DNA from: Nitrosospira sp. NpAV
GTDB lineage: Bacteria > Pseudomonadota > Gammaproteobacteria > Burkholderiales > Nitrosomonadaceae
Length of the DNA stretch: 60,195 nt
Assembly: GCF_000832065.1 (NCBI RefSeq)
Contig: NZ_JXQM01000004.1
Location: forward strand, 1-60,195
Direction of reading: 5' to 3'
Numbering within the stretch: the first letter of the stretch is position 1; every line of letters begins with the position of its first letter. The translations under genes were made by a program, and so were the position numbers. The notes beneath the pieces were generated by a model. It had not been told where the DNA came from. It worked only from the letters and a program-made list of their open reading frames with translations, and did no database searches. This document shows, piece after piece, positions 9,218 through 18,383 of the stretch.

Positions 9218-11026
9218 TCAGAATGCCACGGCGATTGAAAAGTGCAGCCGCAGTTTGCCATCTCTCTGGCCTCGAGCGAGATCCAATGCCAGCGGCCCGA
9301 CCGGACTACGCCAGCGAATTCCGCCGCCATAACCCACGGCCAGATCCAGGCGATGCAGACCATCGGCGGCGTCCCCGGCATCGGCAAACACGGCGGCACC
9401 CCATTCGCGTGTGAGCCAGTGATTATACTCGATGGTGCCGCTAACCATCGCCGTGCCGCCCACGATGGCCTGGCCTTCCCGCACACCCAGACTTTGAAAG
9501 TCATAGCCGCGCACAGACTGTATGCCCCCGGCGCGGAACAAATATTCCTGCGGAATACCGAAGCGCGAATCGGTAAAAGTATATCCCGCCTCACCGCGCA
9601 AAAATAACACATCGCGTTTGCCAACAGGATACCAGTACTGATGGCGATAGTAAGTACGCACAAAACTCTGGTCAGACAACAATTGCTTGCTGCCGCCACC
9701 TATACGCATTTCTATCACGCTGCCATCGCGTGGAAACAATGCATCATCCACAGAGCGGTAGCGCAATTGTCCATCCAATACCAGCGTTTCGTTAGTCTGG
9801 CGCACCCCGCCTTTTGGGTCCCGGTCTTCCCGCTGCCAATTGAGCCCGATCCGGGTCTCGGTCTTCCCCACGAGCTGGTTACGGGTCACAGCCACTTTCT
9901 CACGCAGGGTTTCCAGGTCCTGAATGGAAGTTCGATCGATGCCCGCTCCCAGAGAAAACCAGCGCCCAGCCCGATTTGGCAGGCTATCCACCGCCATGGT
10001 CAGTGACTGACGTTTTTGCTCCAGACGCAAGACACTGCTCAACCGTAATGCCCTACCCAGAAAATTATGATTGCCGTAATTGATTTCGCCGCGCGCGCCA
10101 GTATTGGAGCTGTAGCCTCCCCCAAGCGATATGCGCTGCGACTGCGTTTCCGACACTGTCACCTCCACCGGTGCCGCTTGATGCGCCCCCACATCGGGTT
10201 CAACGCTGACCAGTGCCGAGCCGAATTGAGCCAGGTTCTGAAGTTTTGTCTGAAAAACTTGCAGCTGATCCCGCCGGTAAGGGTCGCCGGGTTTGAATGG
10301 GGCAAGATTATTGACCAGCTTCTGATCATAGCGATCAAGCCCCTTGATTATGATATTTCCATAATAAAAAACAGGTCCGGAATCCACGACTACCCGCAAC
10401 CGGACGCCGCCGGAGGCTGGGTCCACCTCGGCCTTGCTCTCATCAATCACCGCTGCGGCATAATCATCCCGCGATACACTGGATATTAATGCCGCTTTGG
10501 CCTCTTCCCATACCGGCGAGCGGAACGGATCACCCTTGTTCAGAGGCCATGCGGCTCGCAAACTTTGGATGCGGGCATGCCGCTCAGGCGCATCGCTTGC
10601 CAAATCTCCCTTGAATTCAATGCGGACTTCAGTAACCAATGCGCGCGGCCCCGGCGCAACCTCCAGCACCAGGTTCGCATCGGGGGTAGGCTGCAATGTT
10701 ATCGTGGGTGTGAAATAACCCTCGGTAGCGAGGAGTTCACTTATCTCCTGCCGTGCCCGGCGCAAGAAAGCAGCTCGAGCGATGTCATCCGCTATCGGTT
10801 CGGCCGGCAACTGGAAATAGGTCTTCAGCAAATCCCGCAATGATTCCGGGGCGGAAATGATGACCGGTGGCGAATTATTTCTGGCCTCGGATTGTTGCGG
10901 CTCATGCGCCTCGGCTGTACCACTTCCCAGCGTAAAAAAGATAAGACCCAGAAGGAGGGCTGATATCCCTGTTCGTGGTGAAAGGGCAGGTGAATTTTCC
11001 GAAAGACATGGCAAGGGAGGATTCAT
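9218..11026 (-). CDS. tamA: TamA, outer-membrane BamA-family protein
   Basis: About 602 residues from the preferred ATG at 11026. A signal peptide (GISALLLGLIFFTLGSGTAEA) is followed by POTRA domains (about residues 55-290) and a 16-strand Omp85 barrel. The barrel shows the diagnostic loop-6 motif in FRAGGIQSVRGYDFQSLG and ends in F (LHFSIAVAF), as expected for an outer-membrane beta-barrel signal. TamA cooperates with TamB in outer-membrane protein assembly. The frame extends to a TTG at 11104, but that would place 26 charged residues before the signal peptide. It is convergent with the TDT-type transporter gene rather than followed directly by tamB. Confidence 0.88.
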   Translation of the reverse strand: MNPPLPCLSENSPALSPRTGISALLLGLIFFTLGSGTAEAHEPQQSEARNNSPPVIISAPESLRDLLKTYFQLPAEPIADDIARAAFLRRARQEISELLATEGYFTPTITLQPTPDANLVLEVAPGPRALVTEVRIEFKGDLASDAPERHARIQSLRAAWPLNKGDPFRSPVWEEAKAALISSVSRDDYAAAVIDESKAEVDPASGGVRLRVVVDSGPVFYYGNIIIKGLDRYDQKLVNNLAPFKPGDPYRRDQLQVFQTKLQNLAQFGSALVSVEPDVGAHQAAPVEVTVSETQSQRISLGGGYSSNTGARGEINYGNHNFLGRALRLSSVLRLEQKRQSLTMAVDSLPNRAGRWFSLGAGIDRTSIQDLETLREKVAVTRNQLVGKTETRIGLNWQREDRDPKGGVRQTNETLVLDGQLRYRSVDDALFPRDGSVIEMRIGGGSKQLLSDQSFVRTYYRHQYWYPVGKRDVLFLRGEAGYTFTDSRFGIPQEYLFRAGGIQSVRGYDFQSLGVREGQAIVGGTAMVSGTIEYNHWLTREWGAAVFADAGDAADGLHRLDLAVGYGGGIRWRSPVGPLALDLARGQRDGKLRLHFSIAVAF

Positions 11027-11296
11027 GCTGATAACACGGGTCCAAAACGTTGCGGAATGTCCCCGGCCACGGTCAAAATGGGATTTCCGCATAACCGCCA
11101 GCAAGCTATGCTAACGAAATGCCTGGATTCGAAGTATGCGCAAGCAATGTGCCTGCACAAGGGACACTGGGATCAAAATTGAACGTGGCGGTCGCCGCTA
11201 TGGCCGGCGGGACTCTATGAGCGCGCCTACTGGGATAATACTGAGCTACGTCCGTCAACGCAACCCGCCAAAACAGCGAGGAATGAGTACCGTACC

Positions 11297-12076
11297 TCAG
11301 CGCACCGGCTTGTCAGGAAGCTCGTCGGGAATCGCGGGATCATCATAAGCCTCGCGTGGCGGGTTTCCATCATATATCAAATGCTTGCGTTGCTGTAGGT
11401 AGGCGTCTCGCACAAACAGGTACGGCTCCACCGCGGCATCGTCGCGGATTCGCATGGGACCGGATAGTCGGGCCCGTTTGTCAACAATGCCAAGAATGGA
11501 AAGCGGCACCGTAACAGGAGCGCCAACCACATAAATACCGAAATAAAAGAGACCATTCGTAAATACACTGACCGGAATGCCTGATACATCACGGTTGCTG
11601 CTAGGCCCAAGCAAAGGAATAAACAAATAAGTTTTTGCGTCAATACCCCACACACCCAGCGTCTGTCCGAAGTCTTCATCATGTTGCAGCAGACCCATAG
11701 GCGACGCCATGTCGAAGAATCCAGCCATGCCGATGGTTGAATTGACGGCAAAACGCAGCGTATCCTGAAATCCTTGGCGCACCTTACCCTGCAAAAAACT
11801 ATTCAGGATCACATTCGGATATGCCAGATTATCATAGAAATTTCCAACGATACGCTGCATGCGATTAGGCACATATTCAATATAGGCATCTGCAACCGGT
11901 GCCAAAACCTTCCGATCGATCACATCCGTAAATATATAGGATTTGCGATTGATATTCTCATAAGGGTCGATTGGGTCGGTATTCATGCTTTGGTCGTGCG
12001 GCCGCATGGTGGCGCAACCACCAAACAACACTGTGCATACCAGCATCAGGACAGTGATCGGATGGCTATGTCTCAT
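11297..12076 (-). CDS. mlaA: MlaA (VacJ) outer-membrane lipoprotein, phospholipid retrograde transport
   Basis: About 259 residues from the ATG at 12076. A lipoprotein signal peptide ends in LFGGC (lipobox with the acylated Cys). The body carries the MlaA hallmarks: DPYENINRKSYIFTDVIDR near the start, YDNLAYPNVILNSFLQGK, FDMASPMGL and the proline-rich LLGPSSNRD. MlaA sits in the outer membrane, removes misplaced phospholipids from the outer leaflet and hands them to the Mla pathway. The frame remains open to 12250, but the ATG at 12076 is the one that precedes the signal peptide. It lies 227 bases downstream of pqiC on the same strand. Confidence 0.92.
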   Translation of the reverse strand: MRHSHPITVLMLVCTVLFGGCATMRPHDQSMNTDPIDPYENINRKSYIFTDVIDRKVLAPVADAYIEYVPNRMQRIVGNFYDNLAYPNVILNSFLQGKVRQGFQDTLRFAVNSTIGMAGFFDMASPMGLLQHDEDFGQTLGVWGIDAKTYLFIPLLGPSSNRDVSGIPVSVFTNGLFYFGIYVVGAPVTVPLSILGIVDKRARLSGPMRIRDDAAVEPYLFVRDAYLQQRKHLIYDGNPPREAYDDPAIPDELPDKPVR

Positions 12077-12303
12077 GATCAGTGAATGAGTAAGATTATG
12101 ATATTGATGTTTGCGGCAATCATCAGGAAGAGCCGGGCCCCTGAAGTATAGCGGAAATCGGATAGGCTCCGACGATGTTCCTCCATCACTTCGCGCAATG
12201 ATTGTTACGAATGGGAGTAGACAAAGAGATAAGTCGGAGCGCAGGACCATGGGATGATCCCACCGCAGCCGGATTCATCCGGCCCCTCAATCGAATCTAT
12301 AAG

Positions 12304-12960
12304 CTAATAGATATCAAGAACTTTTCTCTGCGGTACGCAGGTCGCAGCACGGCCTGAGTCCAGCTCTACCAGATTCTTCGACACTTCCGCTCCCGCACTC
12401 GAAACCGCGCGTTGTACGCCTTTAACCACACCCTCGATGCCCCCACTGACCAACTCTGAAATTACCGCATAACATACAGCGCCACGGCCATCGGTGGAAC
12501 GCGTAATCCCCCAGTTGAACCTCGCCTGTACTCTATCGCCGACAACCGCGTCGAATTCACTAAGCTCGATCGCAATGCGATAGACAGGCTGATCGGGTTT
12601 ACGGGCCCCGCGTGGTTCATTGACCGCTCCGGTTTGATCAGCAATGGCCGTAGCGAACGCGTCGCGCAGCTCCTTGTTGAAATGCGACGACCAGCGATCC
12701 TGCTCAAGGATGAAAAGCTGGAATTCCTGCCCGGAACCCTGGGAACGCACAACCAGTTGCGGACGAGCGAACCGTTCCGGCACATTGACAGGCATTACTT
12801 CAATATGAATTGGCACGGATGAACGGTCTGACGAATCCTTCATTTCCGGGGCCCTGGACGGAACCGAAAGCGTATAAAACCGCGTATCCGGAACCGATGC
12901 GCAGCCAGCGGCCAATAACGCTCCTATCATACCCAGTATGCCGCGTGTCAATGGTTTCAT
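12304..12960 (-). CDS. pqiC: PqiC-type lipoprotein (ABC-type transport auxiliary, DUF330)
   Basis: 218 residues. Lipoprotein signal with LLAAGC (Cys19), then the motif PDTRFYTLSVP, typical of the PqiC/YmbA family. PqiC is the outer-membrane lipoprotein partner of PqiB, which forms a tunnel for lipids across the periplasm. Its ATG overlaps the stop codon of pqiB by 4 bases (ATGA), so translation is coupled. It is the last gene of pqiA1-pqiA2-pqiB-pqiC. Confidence 0.9.
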   Translation of the reverse strand: MKPLTRGILGMIGALLAAGCASVPDTRFYTLSVPSRAPEMKDSSDRSSVPIHIEVMPVNVPERFARPQLVVRSQGSGQEFQLFILEQDRWSSHFNKELRDAFATAIADQTGAVNEPRGARKPDQPVYRIAIELSEFDAVVGDRVQARFNWGITRSTDGRGAVCYAVISELVSGGIEGVVKGVQRAVSSAGAEVSKNLVELDSGRAATCVPQRKVLDIY

Positions 12961-14621
12961 TGTTTATCCTTTTGCTTGCCCCGAATTACCGCTTGAGGAT
13001 GCAGCTCGAAATAGTCTGTCAAGATTCGCAACGAAGCGGCCGCTCGCGCCAATTCTTGCAGGGTCTGACGCAAATCCTGCTGTAGTGGAGCATCTTCAGA
13101 TAACGTGCGTTCCGCGGCGCTTAACGTTTTACTCACATCCTTCATCGCCGTGGTGATCTCAGGCGCAACATCATTGTTCAACTTCTCCGCCAGTTGTGCG
13201 GTACTGTTCAGCGTTCCCTTAAGTTCTTTCAACGACTGCTGCAAATCGTCACCAATCTGATCAAAGGGTACCTTGCTTAACTTGAACGCTATCTCCGAAA
13301 CCTGGGTTTCAAGCGCTTCCGCGCTGCTGGGAATGGTGGGCAATTGCAATAACGCGCCTGGAGTGTCTGCGCTGGCCGTTTTTCCGGCATCCTTTTTTGC
13401 CAAGACGATTTTGGGAAAGAAATCGAACGCGATATAAATCTGCCCAGTGAGCAAATTACCGGTTCTCAATTGCGCACCCAAACCGCGGTTGATCATGAAT
13501 TGCAAACGCTGCTGCGGTGTGTACTTCGATTGCCTTTGAGATTCGATAAATTTCCGCCCCAGACGCTCCGGATAAACTTCCACCAGCACCGGCATACTGA
13601 ATTCCTGTTGCTTGGGATCGTATTCGATACCTACTGATTTAACATGGCCCAGTGTCAGCCCGCGAAAACTGACTTCGGCACCAGGCACCAAGCCACGCAC
13701 AGATTGTTTGAAATAAAGCACTATCATGGTTGCCTCGCCATCTTGTTCCCTTAACGCCTCAGCTTCGCTTTCCGCTAGAACGTAGGCGGTATTCTCTTTG
13801 GCAGGAGGGCCGGGATTCTCATCCGGTGCCTGAAATGAAAGGCCGCCGAGCATAACGGTCGCTAGCGATTGCGTATTGAGTGTGAAGCCACTGGCATTTA
13901 TCTGCATGTCAAAACCACTGGCGTGCCAGAAGCGCGTATTGATCCCAACAAACTTGTCATAGGGGGCGTCAATGAATATACGAATGGTAATGCCTTTGCC
14001 GTCATCATCCAGATCGAACGCGGTGACCTGTCCCACCTTGATGCGGCGGTAATAGACCGGCGAACCGATATCCAGTGAACCGATATCGGACGCCCGCAAA
14101 ACATACTGCTTGCCGGACGCGTCCCGCGTAATGATGGGCGGCACCTCCAGTCCGGTAAATTTATCCGTTTTCTCGTTTTCAATACCGGCGTCGGCACCAA
14201 TATATGCGCCGAACAGCAACGTGCCGAGCCCGGACACTCCGGAGCCGGCGACACGCGGACGCACGACCCAGAAGCGACTGTCGGTCGCGGTAAAACTTTT
14301 AGCTTCCCGCTCCAATAACACAGTCACCAGAACCCGAGAACGATCCTTGCTCAGTTTGATGGACTGCACGGTACCAATATCAACTTCCTTATACTTGACC
14401 TTCGTCTTGCCCGCTTCCAGTCCTTCAGCAGAACGAAATGCAATGGTGATCTCGGGGCCGCGCTGAATCCATGTCTGAACCGCAAGTGCAATACCGATAA
14501 CTGCGGCCAAGATGGGAATCAGCCAGATCAGTGATGGAACCCAGTCCCGCTGCGGCGCCTTTACTGGCGCCGGTATGGCCTCTGCCGAGCCACTCGGTTC
14601 TCCTGTTTTTATTTCACTCAT
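12957..14621 (-). CDS. pqiB: PqiB, MCE-domain intermembrane transport protein
   Basis: About 554 residues from the ATG at 14621. One N-terminal membrane helix (LIWLIPILAAVIGIALAV) is followed by three MCE domains: the first begins at ITIAFRSAEGLEAGKTKVKY, the second at KQYVLRASDIGSLDIGSPVY and the third at MIVLYFKQSVRGLVPGAEVS. The C-terminal part is helical and coiled-coil-like (about the last 110 residues), as in E. coli PqiB, which forms a hexameric tube through the periplasm. Start and stop overlap neighbouring pqiA2 and pqiC by 4 bases each. The longer frame to 14657 lies inside pqiA2 and is not preferred. Confidence 0.93.
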   Translation of the reverse strand: MSEIKTGEPSGSAEAIPAPVKAPQRDWVPSLIWLIPILAAVIGIALAVQTWIQRGPEITIAFRSAEGLEAGKTKVKYKEVDIGTVQSIKLSKDRSRVLVTVLLEREAKSFTATDSRFWVVRPRVAGSGVSGLGTLLFGAYIGADAGIENEKTDKFTGLEVPPIITRDASGKQYVLRASDIGSLDIGSPVYYRRIKVGQVTAFDLDDDGKGITIRIFIDAPYDKFVGINTRFWHASGFDMQINASGFTLNTQSLATVMLGGLSFQAPDENPGPPAKENTAYVLAESEAEALREQDGEATMIVLYFKQSVRGLVPGAEVSFRGLTLGHVKSVGIEYDPKQQEFSMPVLVEVYPERLGRKFIESQRQSKYTPQQRLQFMINRGLGAQLRTGNLLTGQIYIAFDFFPKIVLAKKDAGKTASADTPGALLQLPTIPSSAEALETQVSEIAFKLSKVPFDQIGDDLQQSLKELKGTLNSTAQLAEKLNNDVAPEITTAMKDVSKTLSAAERTLSEDAPLQQDLRQTLQELARAAASLRILTDYFELHPQAVIRGKQKDKQ

Positions 14622-15313
14622 ACCTGGTTCCCAGACTCCTGTCTGGCAATATCCCAAGTCAAGCGAGGATCAAAACTGATCGACGCAAGCATGGTCAGCA
14701 CCACCACGGCGGCAAACGAAGCGATCCCCGGTCCTGCATGTATCGTGGCGAAACCTTTGATCTGGACGAGACCGGCCAGCAGCGTCACGACAAAAACATC
14801 CAACATCGACCAACGGCCGGTCAATTCAACAAGGCGATAAAGTTTAGCCCGTTGCAGGAGACGCCAGTTGCTGCGCCGCCGCACCATGATCAATAATAGA
14901 ATCAATACCGCCAGTTTGAACAGCGGCACCAGAAAGCTGGCGATAAAAACGATGACCGCCAACTCCCATGAGCCCGAAACCCAGAAATAGATGATGCCGC
15001 TCATGATAGTGTCATGCTTCTCCCCGAAGAAGGAAGCAGTAGTCATCACAGGTAATATATTTGCGGGAACATACATGATGCAGGCGGCAATCAGGAAGGC
15101 CCAGGTCCGGTTCAGGCTGTCAGGCTTGCGCTGGTGCAACCTTGCGCCACAACGCCCACAATGATCATGCGCTTTAACGTCTTTCCACAACGTGGCGCAG
15201 TAATGACACGATACCATGCCCAGGCTCGCCGCTGTCTTTACAGGCGCTTGGTTCACGGATGACTTGGCCCCCAAGGTATCGCTGGCTGACCGAACGGCGC
15301 TATCCGTCGGCAT
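14618..15313 (-). CDS. pqiA: PqiA, C-terminal-half membrane protein (pqiA2)
   Basis: About 231 residues from the ATG at 15313 (ribosome binding site GGAG upstream). It contains a zinc-ribbon-like CHYCATLW...CGRCGARL near residues 38-63 and four membrane helices, with the PqiA motif FPxN-like PANILPVMT. It matches one of the two repeated halves of E. coli PqiA. Here each half is a separate gene; the upstream half ends 14 bases inside this one. PqiA is the inner-membrane partner of the PqiB tunnel. Confidence 0.87.
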   Translation of the reverse strand: MPTDSAVRSASDTLGAKSSVNQAPVKTAASLGMVSCHYCATLWKDVKAHDHCGRCGARLHQRKPDSLNRTWAFLIAACIMYVPANILPVMTTASFFGEKHDTIMSGIIYFWVSGSWELAVIVFIASFLVPLFKLAVLILLLIMVRRRSNWRLLQRAKLYRLVELTGRWSMLDVFVVTLLAGLVQIKGFATIHAGPGIASFAAVVVLTMLASISFDPRLTWDIARQESGNQV

Positions 15314-15932
15314 TCTGTTTCTCTCCTTTTTTGAGCGAAGCCACCTGCCAGATATAGCGAGGATTGAATGAAAACACCGCCGCAAGAAGAATAGTAAGGA
15401 TACCAAATGCCCACAGCGCGGCGCCCGGCAATACCGTTGCCATACTTGTCAATTTGACAAACGTGACAATGGTGCCCAGCAGGAATACTTCCACCATTGA
15501 CCACGGCCTCAAGGTTTGAGCCAGACGCGCCAATAAATTGAATGCAGGGAGATGTTCAGTTCTATTTATCGAGCCAAGCAAGTACGCCAGAATTAGAAGC
15601 TGCATCAATGGAAACAGAATGGTTGTAACCAGCACCAGAAACGCCACCAGGGGCATTCCTTCAGCGCTCAAGGTGGAAACCGAGCCCATGAGCGTTGTCC
15701 GGCTGACAATGCCTTGAAGTTTCATTTCAACAACCGGGAAGATATTGGCTATGATGTACATGATCAAACCGGCGAGCGTTAGCGGCAGGGCACGCTTGCT
15801 GTAAGAACTCATGTCGCGCTCCAGTTCGGCGCCACAACAGCTGCAAAGCGCGGCTTCATTGTGATCCAGTGCTTGCCTGCGGTGAATCGCATCACATTCT
15901 TCACAGGCAATCAGACCGGATATTTCCTGCAT
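15300..15932 (-). CDS. pqiA: PqiA, N-terminal-half membrane protein (pqiA1)
   Basis: 210 residues, beginning MQEISGLIACEECDAIHRR; the cysteine pairs CEEC and CSCC form the first zinc-ribbon of PqiA. Four membrane helices follow, with IIANIFPVVEMKLQG matching the PqiA core motif. It is the first gene of the pqi operon and overlaps pqiA2 by 14 bases. It is divergent from the FtsH-type gene (137 bases between starts), so that gap should hold the operon promoter. In E. coli, pqi genes respond to paraquat through SoxRS; no SoxS box was identified here. Confidence 0.88.
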   Translation of the reverse strand: MQEISGLIACEECDAIHRRQALDHNEAALCSCCGAELERDMSSYSKRALPLTLAGLIMYIIANIFPVVEMKLQGIVSRTTLMGSVSTLSAEGMPLVAFLVLVTTILFPLMQLLILAYLLGSINRTEHLPAFNLLARLAQTLRPWSMVEVFLLGTIVTFVKLTSMATVLPGAALWAFGILTILLAAVFSFNPRYIWQVASLKKGEKQNADG

Positions 15933-16068
15933 GGTTTTTAGCTCACGTAAGTCAATTATGTAACGTTTCCCCGGGTTTTCATGATTCTATACCTATTCTT
16001 GCGTGTGCCATGCTGAAACAAATCACTTTCCGAACTGTCATTAACCGAAACACAACAAGGAAAAGCCG

Positions 16069-17919
16069 ATGGACAAGAAGACCCGAATCAATGCCTGGTA
16101 CTTGATCATCGCTGTACTCGGCGTTTTGATGGTGCAAAATCTTTATCAGCAATATACCAAGGTTGAGCCCATCCCCTATAGTCGCTTTCATACATTGCTG
16201 GAACAGGACAGGATCGCCGAGATTGCAGTTACCGAGAACCACATTTACGGGTCCCTCAAAGAGAAAGGTGCCGATGGGTTAAAGGATTTTGTCACCACAC
16301 GGGTGGAACCCGAGCTGGCCGACAAGCTGGATAAGCACAACGTGATTTATACCGGGATAATTCAAAGTACCTGGGGCCGTGATCTGTTGTCCTGGCTCCT
16401 GCCGATGGCGGTCTTCATCGGGATATGGTTATTTATCATTCGCCGCATGAACCAAGGCGGCATCAGCGGCGGCGGACTGATGTCGATCGGCAAGAGCCGC
16501 GCCAAGGTATTTGTGGAAAAAGAAACCAAAGTCACGTTCGCGGATGTGGCCGGCGTCGATGAGGCGAAAGAAGAGCTGATTGAAATCATCAATTTTCTAA
16601 AGGATACCGAAGGATATAGCCGCCTCGGTGGACGCGCGCCCAAGGGAATTCTGCTGGTTGGGCCGCCCGGTACCGGCAAAACGCTATTGGCACGTGCCGT
16701 TGCGGGCGAAGCGAGTGTACCGTTCTTTTCAATTTCCGGCTCGGAGTTTGTCGAAATGTTTGTCGGCGTCGGCGCCGCCAGGGTGCGCGACCTGTTCGAA
16801 CAGGCGCGCCAAATGGCCCCGGCTATCATTTTTATCGATGAACTGGATTCGCTCGGGCGAGCCCGGGGTGCCTACGGACTCGGCGGACATGACGAAAAAG
16901 AACAAACGCTGAATCAGTTACTGGCCGAACTCGACGGTTTCGATGCAAAAAGTGGTGTCGTATTGCTCGCTGCCACCAATCGGCCGGAGATCCTCGATCC
17001 TGCGTTGCTGCGCGCTGGAAGGTTCGACCGTCAGGTTCTGGTGGATCGGCCGGACAAGGTGGGCCGTGAACAAATTCTGGCTGTGCATCTTAAAAAGGTG
17101 AAATTTGATATCGATGTGAAGCCAGAGCAAATCGCAGCTTTGACGCCGGGATTTACCGGCGCCGATCTTGCGAATCTGGTCAACGAGGCGGCGCTGCTCG
17201 CCACCCGGCGCATGGGTACGTCGGTGACGATGAATGATTTCAACAATGCTATTGAACGCATCGTCGCCGGACTTGAGAAACGCAACCGCTTGCTGAATCC
17301 GCTGGAGCGCCGCGTCGTCGCGTTCCATGAATTAGGGCACGCCATGGTGGCGCTGGCGCTGCCGGGTACCGACGAGGTACACAAAGTCTCCATCATTCCG
17401 CGCGGCGTCGGCGCCCTCGGCTACACTATCCAGCGCCCCACCGAAGACCGGTTTCTGATGAGACGAGCAGAACTGGAAAACAAAATGGCAGTGCTGCTGG
17501 GCGGACGCGCGGCGGAGCATGTGGTATTCAATGAAGTATCAACGGGCGCATCGGATGATCTTGCACGCGCTACCGACCTCGCACGCGCCATGGTGCTGCG
17601 CTATGGGATGAGCGATGCCTTGGGCAATGTCGCCTACGATCGTGACCGTTCGGCCTATCTTCAAACCGGCATGCCGGTACCGCAAAACCGGGACTACAGC
17701 GAGGACACCGCGAATGCTGTCGATAATGCCGTGCGCAGGCTGGTCGATCATGCGCTGGAGCGCGCCGTTTCCATACTCCAGCTTAATCGCGCTCTGCTTG
17801 ATCGTGCCGCTGACGAGTTGTTGAAGACCGAGACGCTCAATCAACCTCAGATCGATGCCTTGAAACGAGAGATTATCAGCGGCCCTGCCGCGCCTGTACA
17901 GGCAGCATCGAATGGGTAG
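16069..17919 (+). CDS. ftsH: FtsH-type membrane ATP-dependent zinc metalloprotease (paralogue)
   Basis: 616 residues with the FtsH layout: two membrane helices (about 10-27 and 108-126) flanking a short periplasmic domain, an AAA+ ATPase with Walker A GPPGTGKT (about 199-206), Walker [10 protein letters not shown], second region of homology [21 protein letters not shown], and a zinc protease with HELGH (about 420-424) and the third ligand region TGASDDL. The usual FtsH motif is HEAGH; Leu in place of Ala keeps HExxH intact. FtsH degrades membrane and regulatory proteins. Its surroundings differ from the usual rlmE-ftsH-folP context, so this is probably a second FtsH copy. Ribosome binding site AAGGAA precedes the ATG. 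Confidence 0.88.
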   Translation: MDKKTRINAWYLIIAVLGVLMVQNLYQQYTKVEPIPYSRFHTLLEQDRIAEIAVTENHIYGSLKEKGADGLKDFVTTRVEPELADKLDKHNVIYTGIIQSTWGRDLLSWLLPMAVFIGIWLFIIRRMNQGGISGGGLMSIGKSRAKVFVEKETKVTFADVAGVDEAKEELIEIINFLKDTEGYSRLGGRAPKGILLVGPPGTGKTLLARAVAGEASVPFFSISGSEFVEMFVGVGAARVRDLFEQARQMAPAIIFIDELDSLGRARGAYGLGGHDEKEQTLNQLLAELDGFDAKSGVVLLAATNRPEILDPALLRAGRFDRQVLVDRPDKVGREQILAVHLKKVKFDIDVKPEQIAALTPGFTGADLANLVNEAALLATRRMGTSVTMNDFNNAIERIVAGLEKRNRLLNPLERRVVAFHELGHAMVALALPGTDEVHKVSIIPRGVGALGYTIQRPTEDRFLMRRAELENKMAVLLGGRAAEHVVFNEVSTGASDDLARATDLARAMVLRYGMSDALGNVAYDRDRSAYLQTGMPVPQNRDYSEDTANAVDNAVRRLVDHALERAVSILQLNRALLDRAADELLKTETLNQPQIDALKREIISGPAAPVQAASNG

Positions 17920-18383
17920 ATGATGGCTCGCCATACCACCGTTTCTATTTAGACAAAGAAATTTCTATCCAGGCCTCACTTCCTGTATACTCCGCGCGTC
18001 GATGAAAAGGAACTTACATCTTTTTGCCTTTTTGTCGGTTCATCGTTCCTGACCTCTCTTCGATTTTCATGTCTCCGACGGAAATTGTGCAGCACCGTGG
18101 TTAGCGGCGATGTTTTATGTGCGCGCCAACGGTACTTTGCCCATTAATCTCCGGCAGCTATATTCTGTTCGCGCGCGTTAGGGCGCTTCGATAATTCAGA
18201 GCTCCAGGTAAAACAAGACAAGGCGCAAGGCGGCGGAGAGTCGCGGCGCGGATATTCGCCAAGAAATTTTGGTGCCGCATATCGATGCGAGCGGCAAAGC
18301 TTCTGGGTTATACCTTGATCTGTATTACTGCATTTGGCGCTTTATGGGGCGCACCATATTTTTTCATTTAATAGGAAAACAAC
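17920..18383 (+). other. Long non-coding leader upstream of the RNA helicase gene
   Basis: 464 bases without a believable ORF. It is rich in short inverted segments (for example CCGCATATCGATGCGAGCGG near 18272-18291) and ends with the ribosome binding site AGGAAAAC before a GTG start. Long structured leaders are common ahead of cold-inducible DEAD-box helicases, so this may be a regulated 5' UTR; that is inference. No tRNA or known riboswitch was recognised. Confidence 0.35.
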
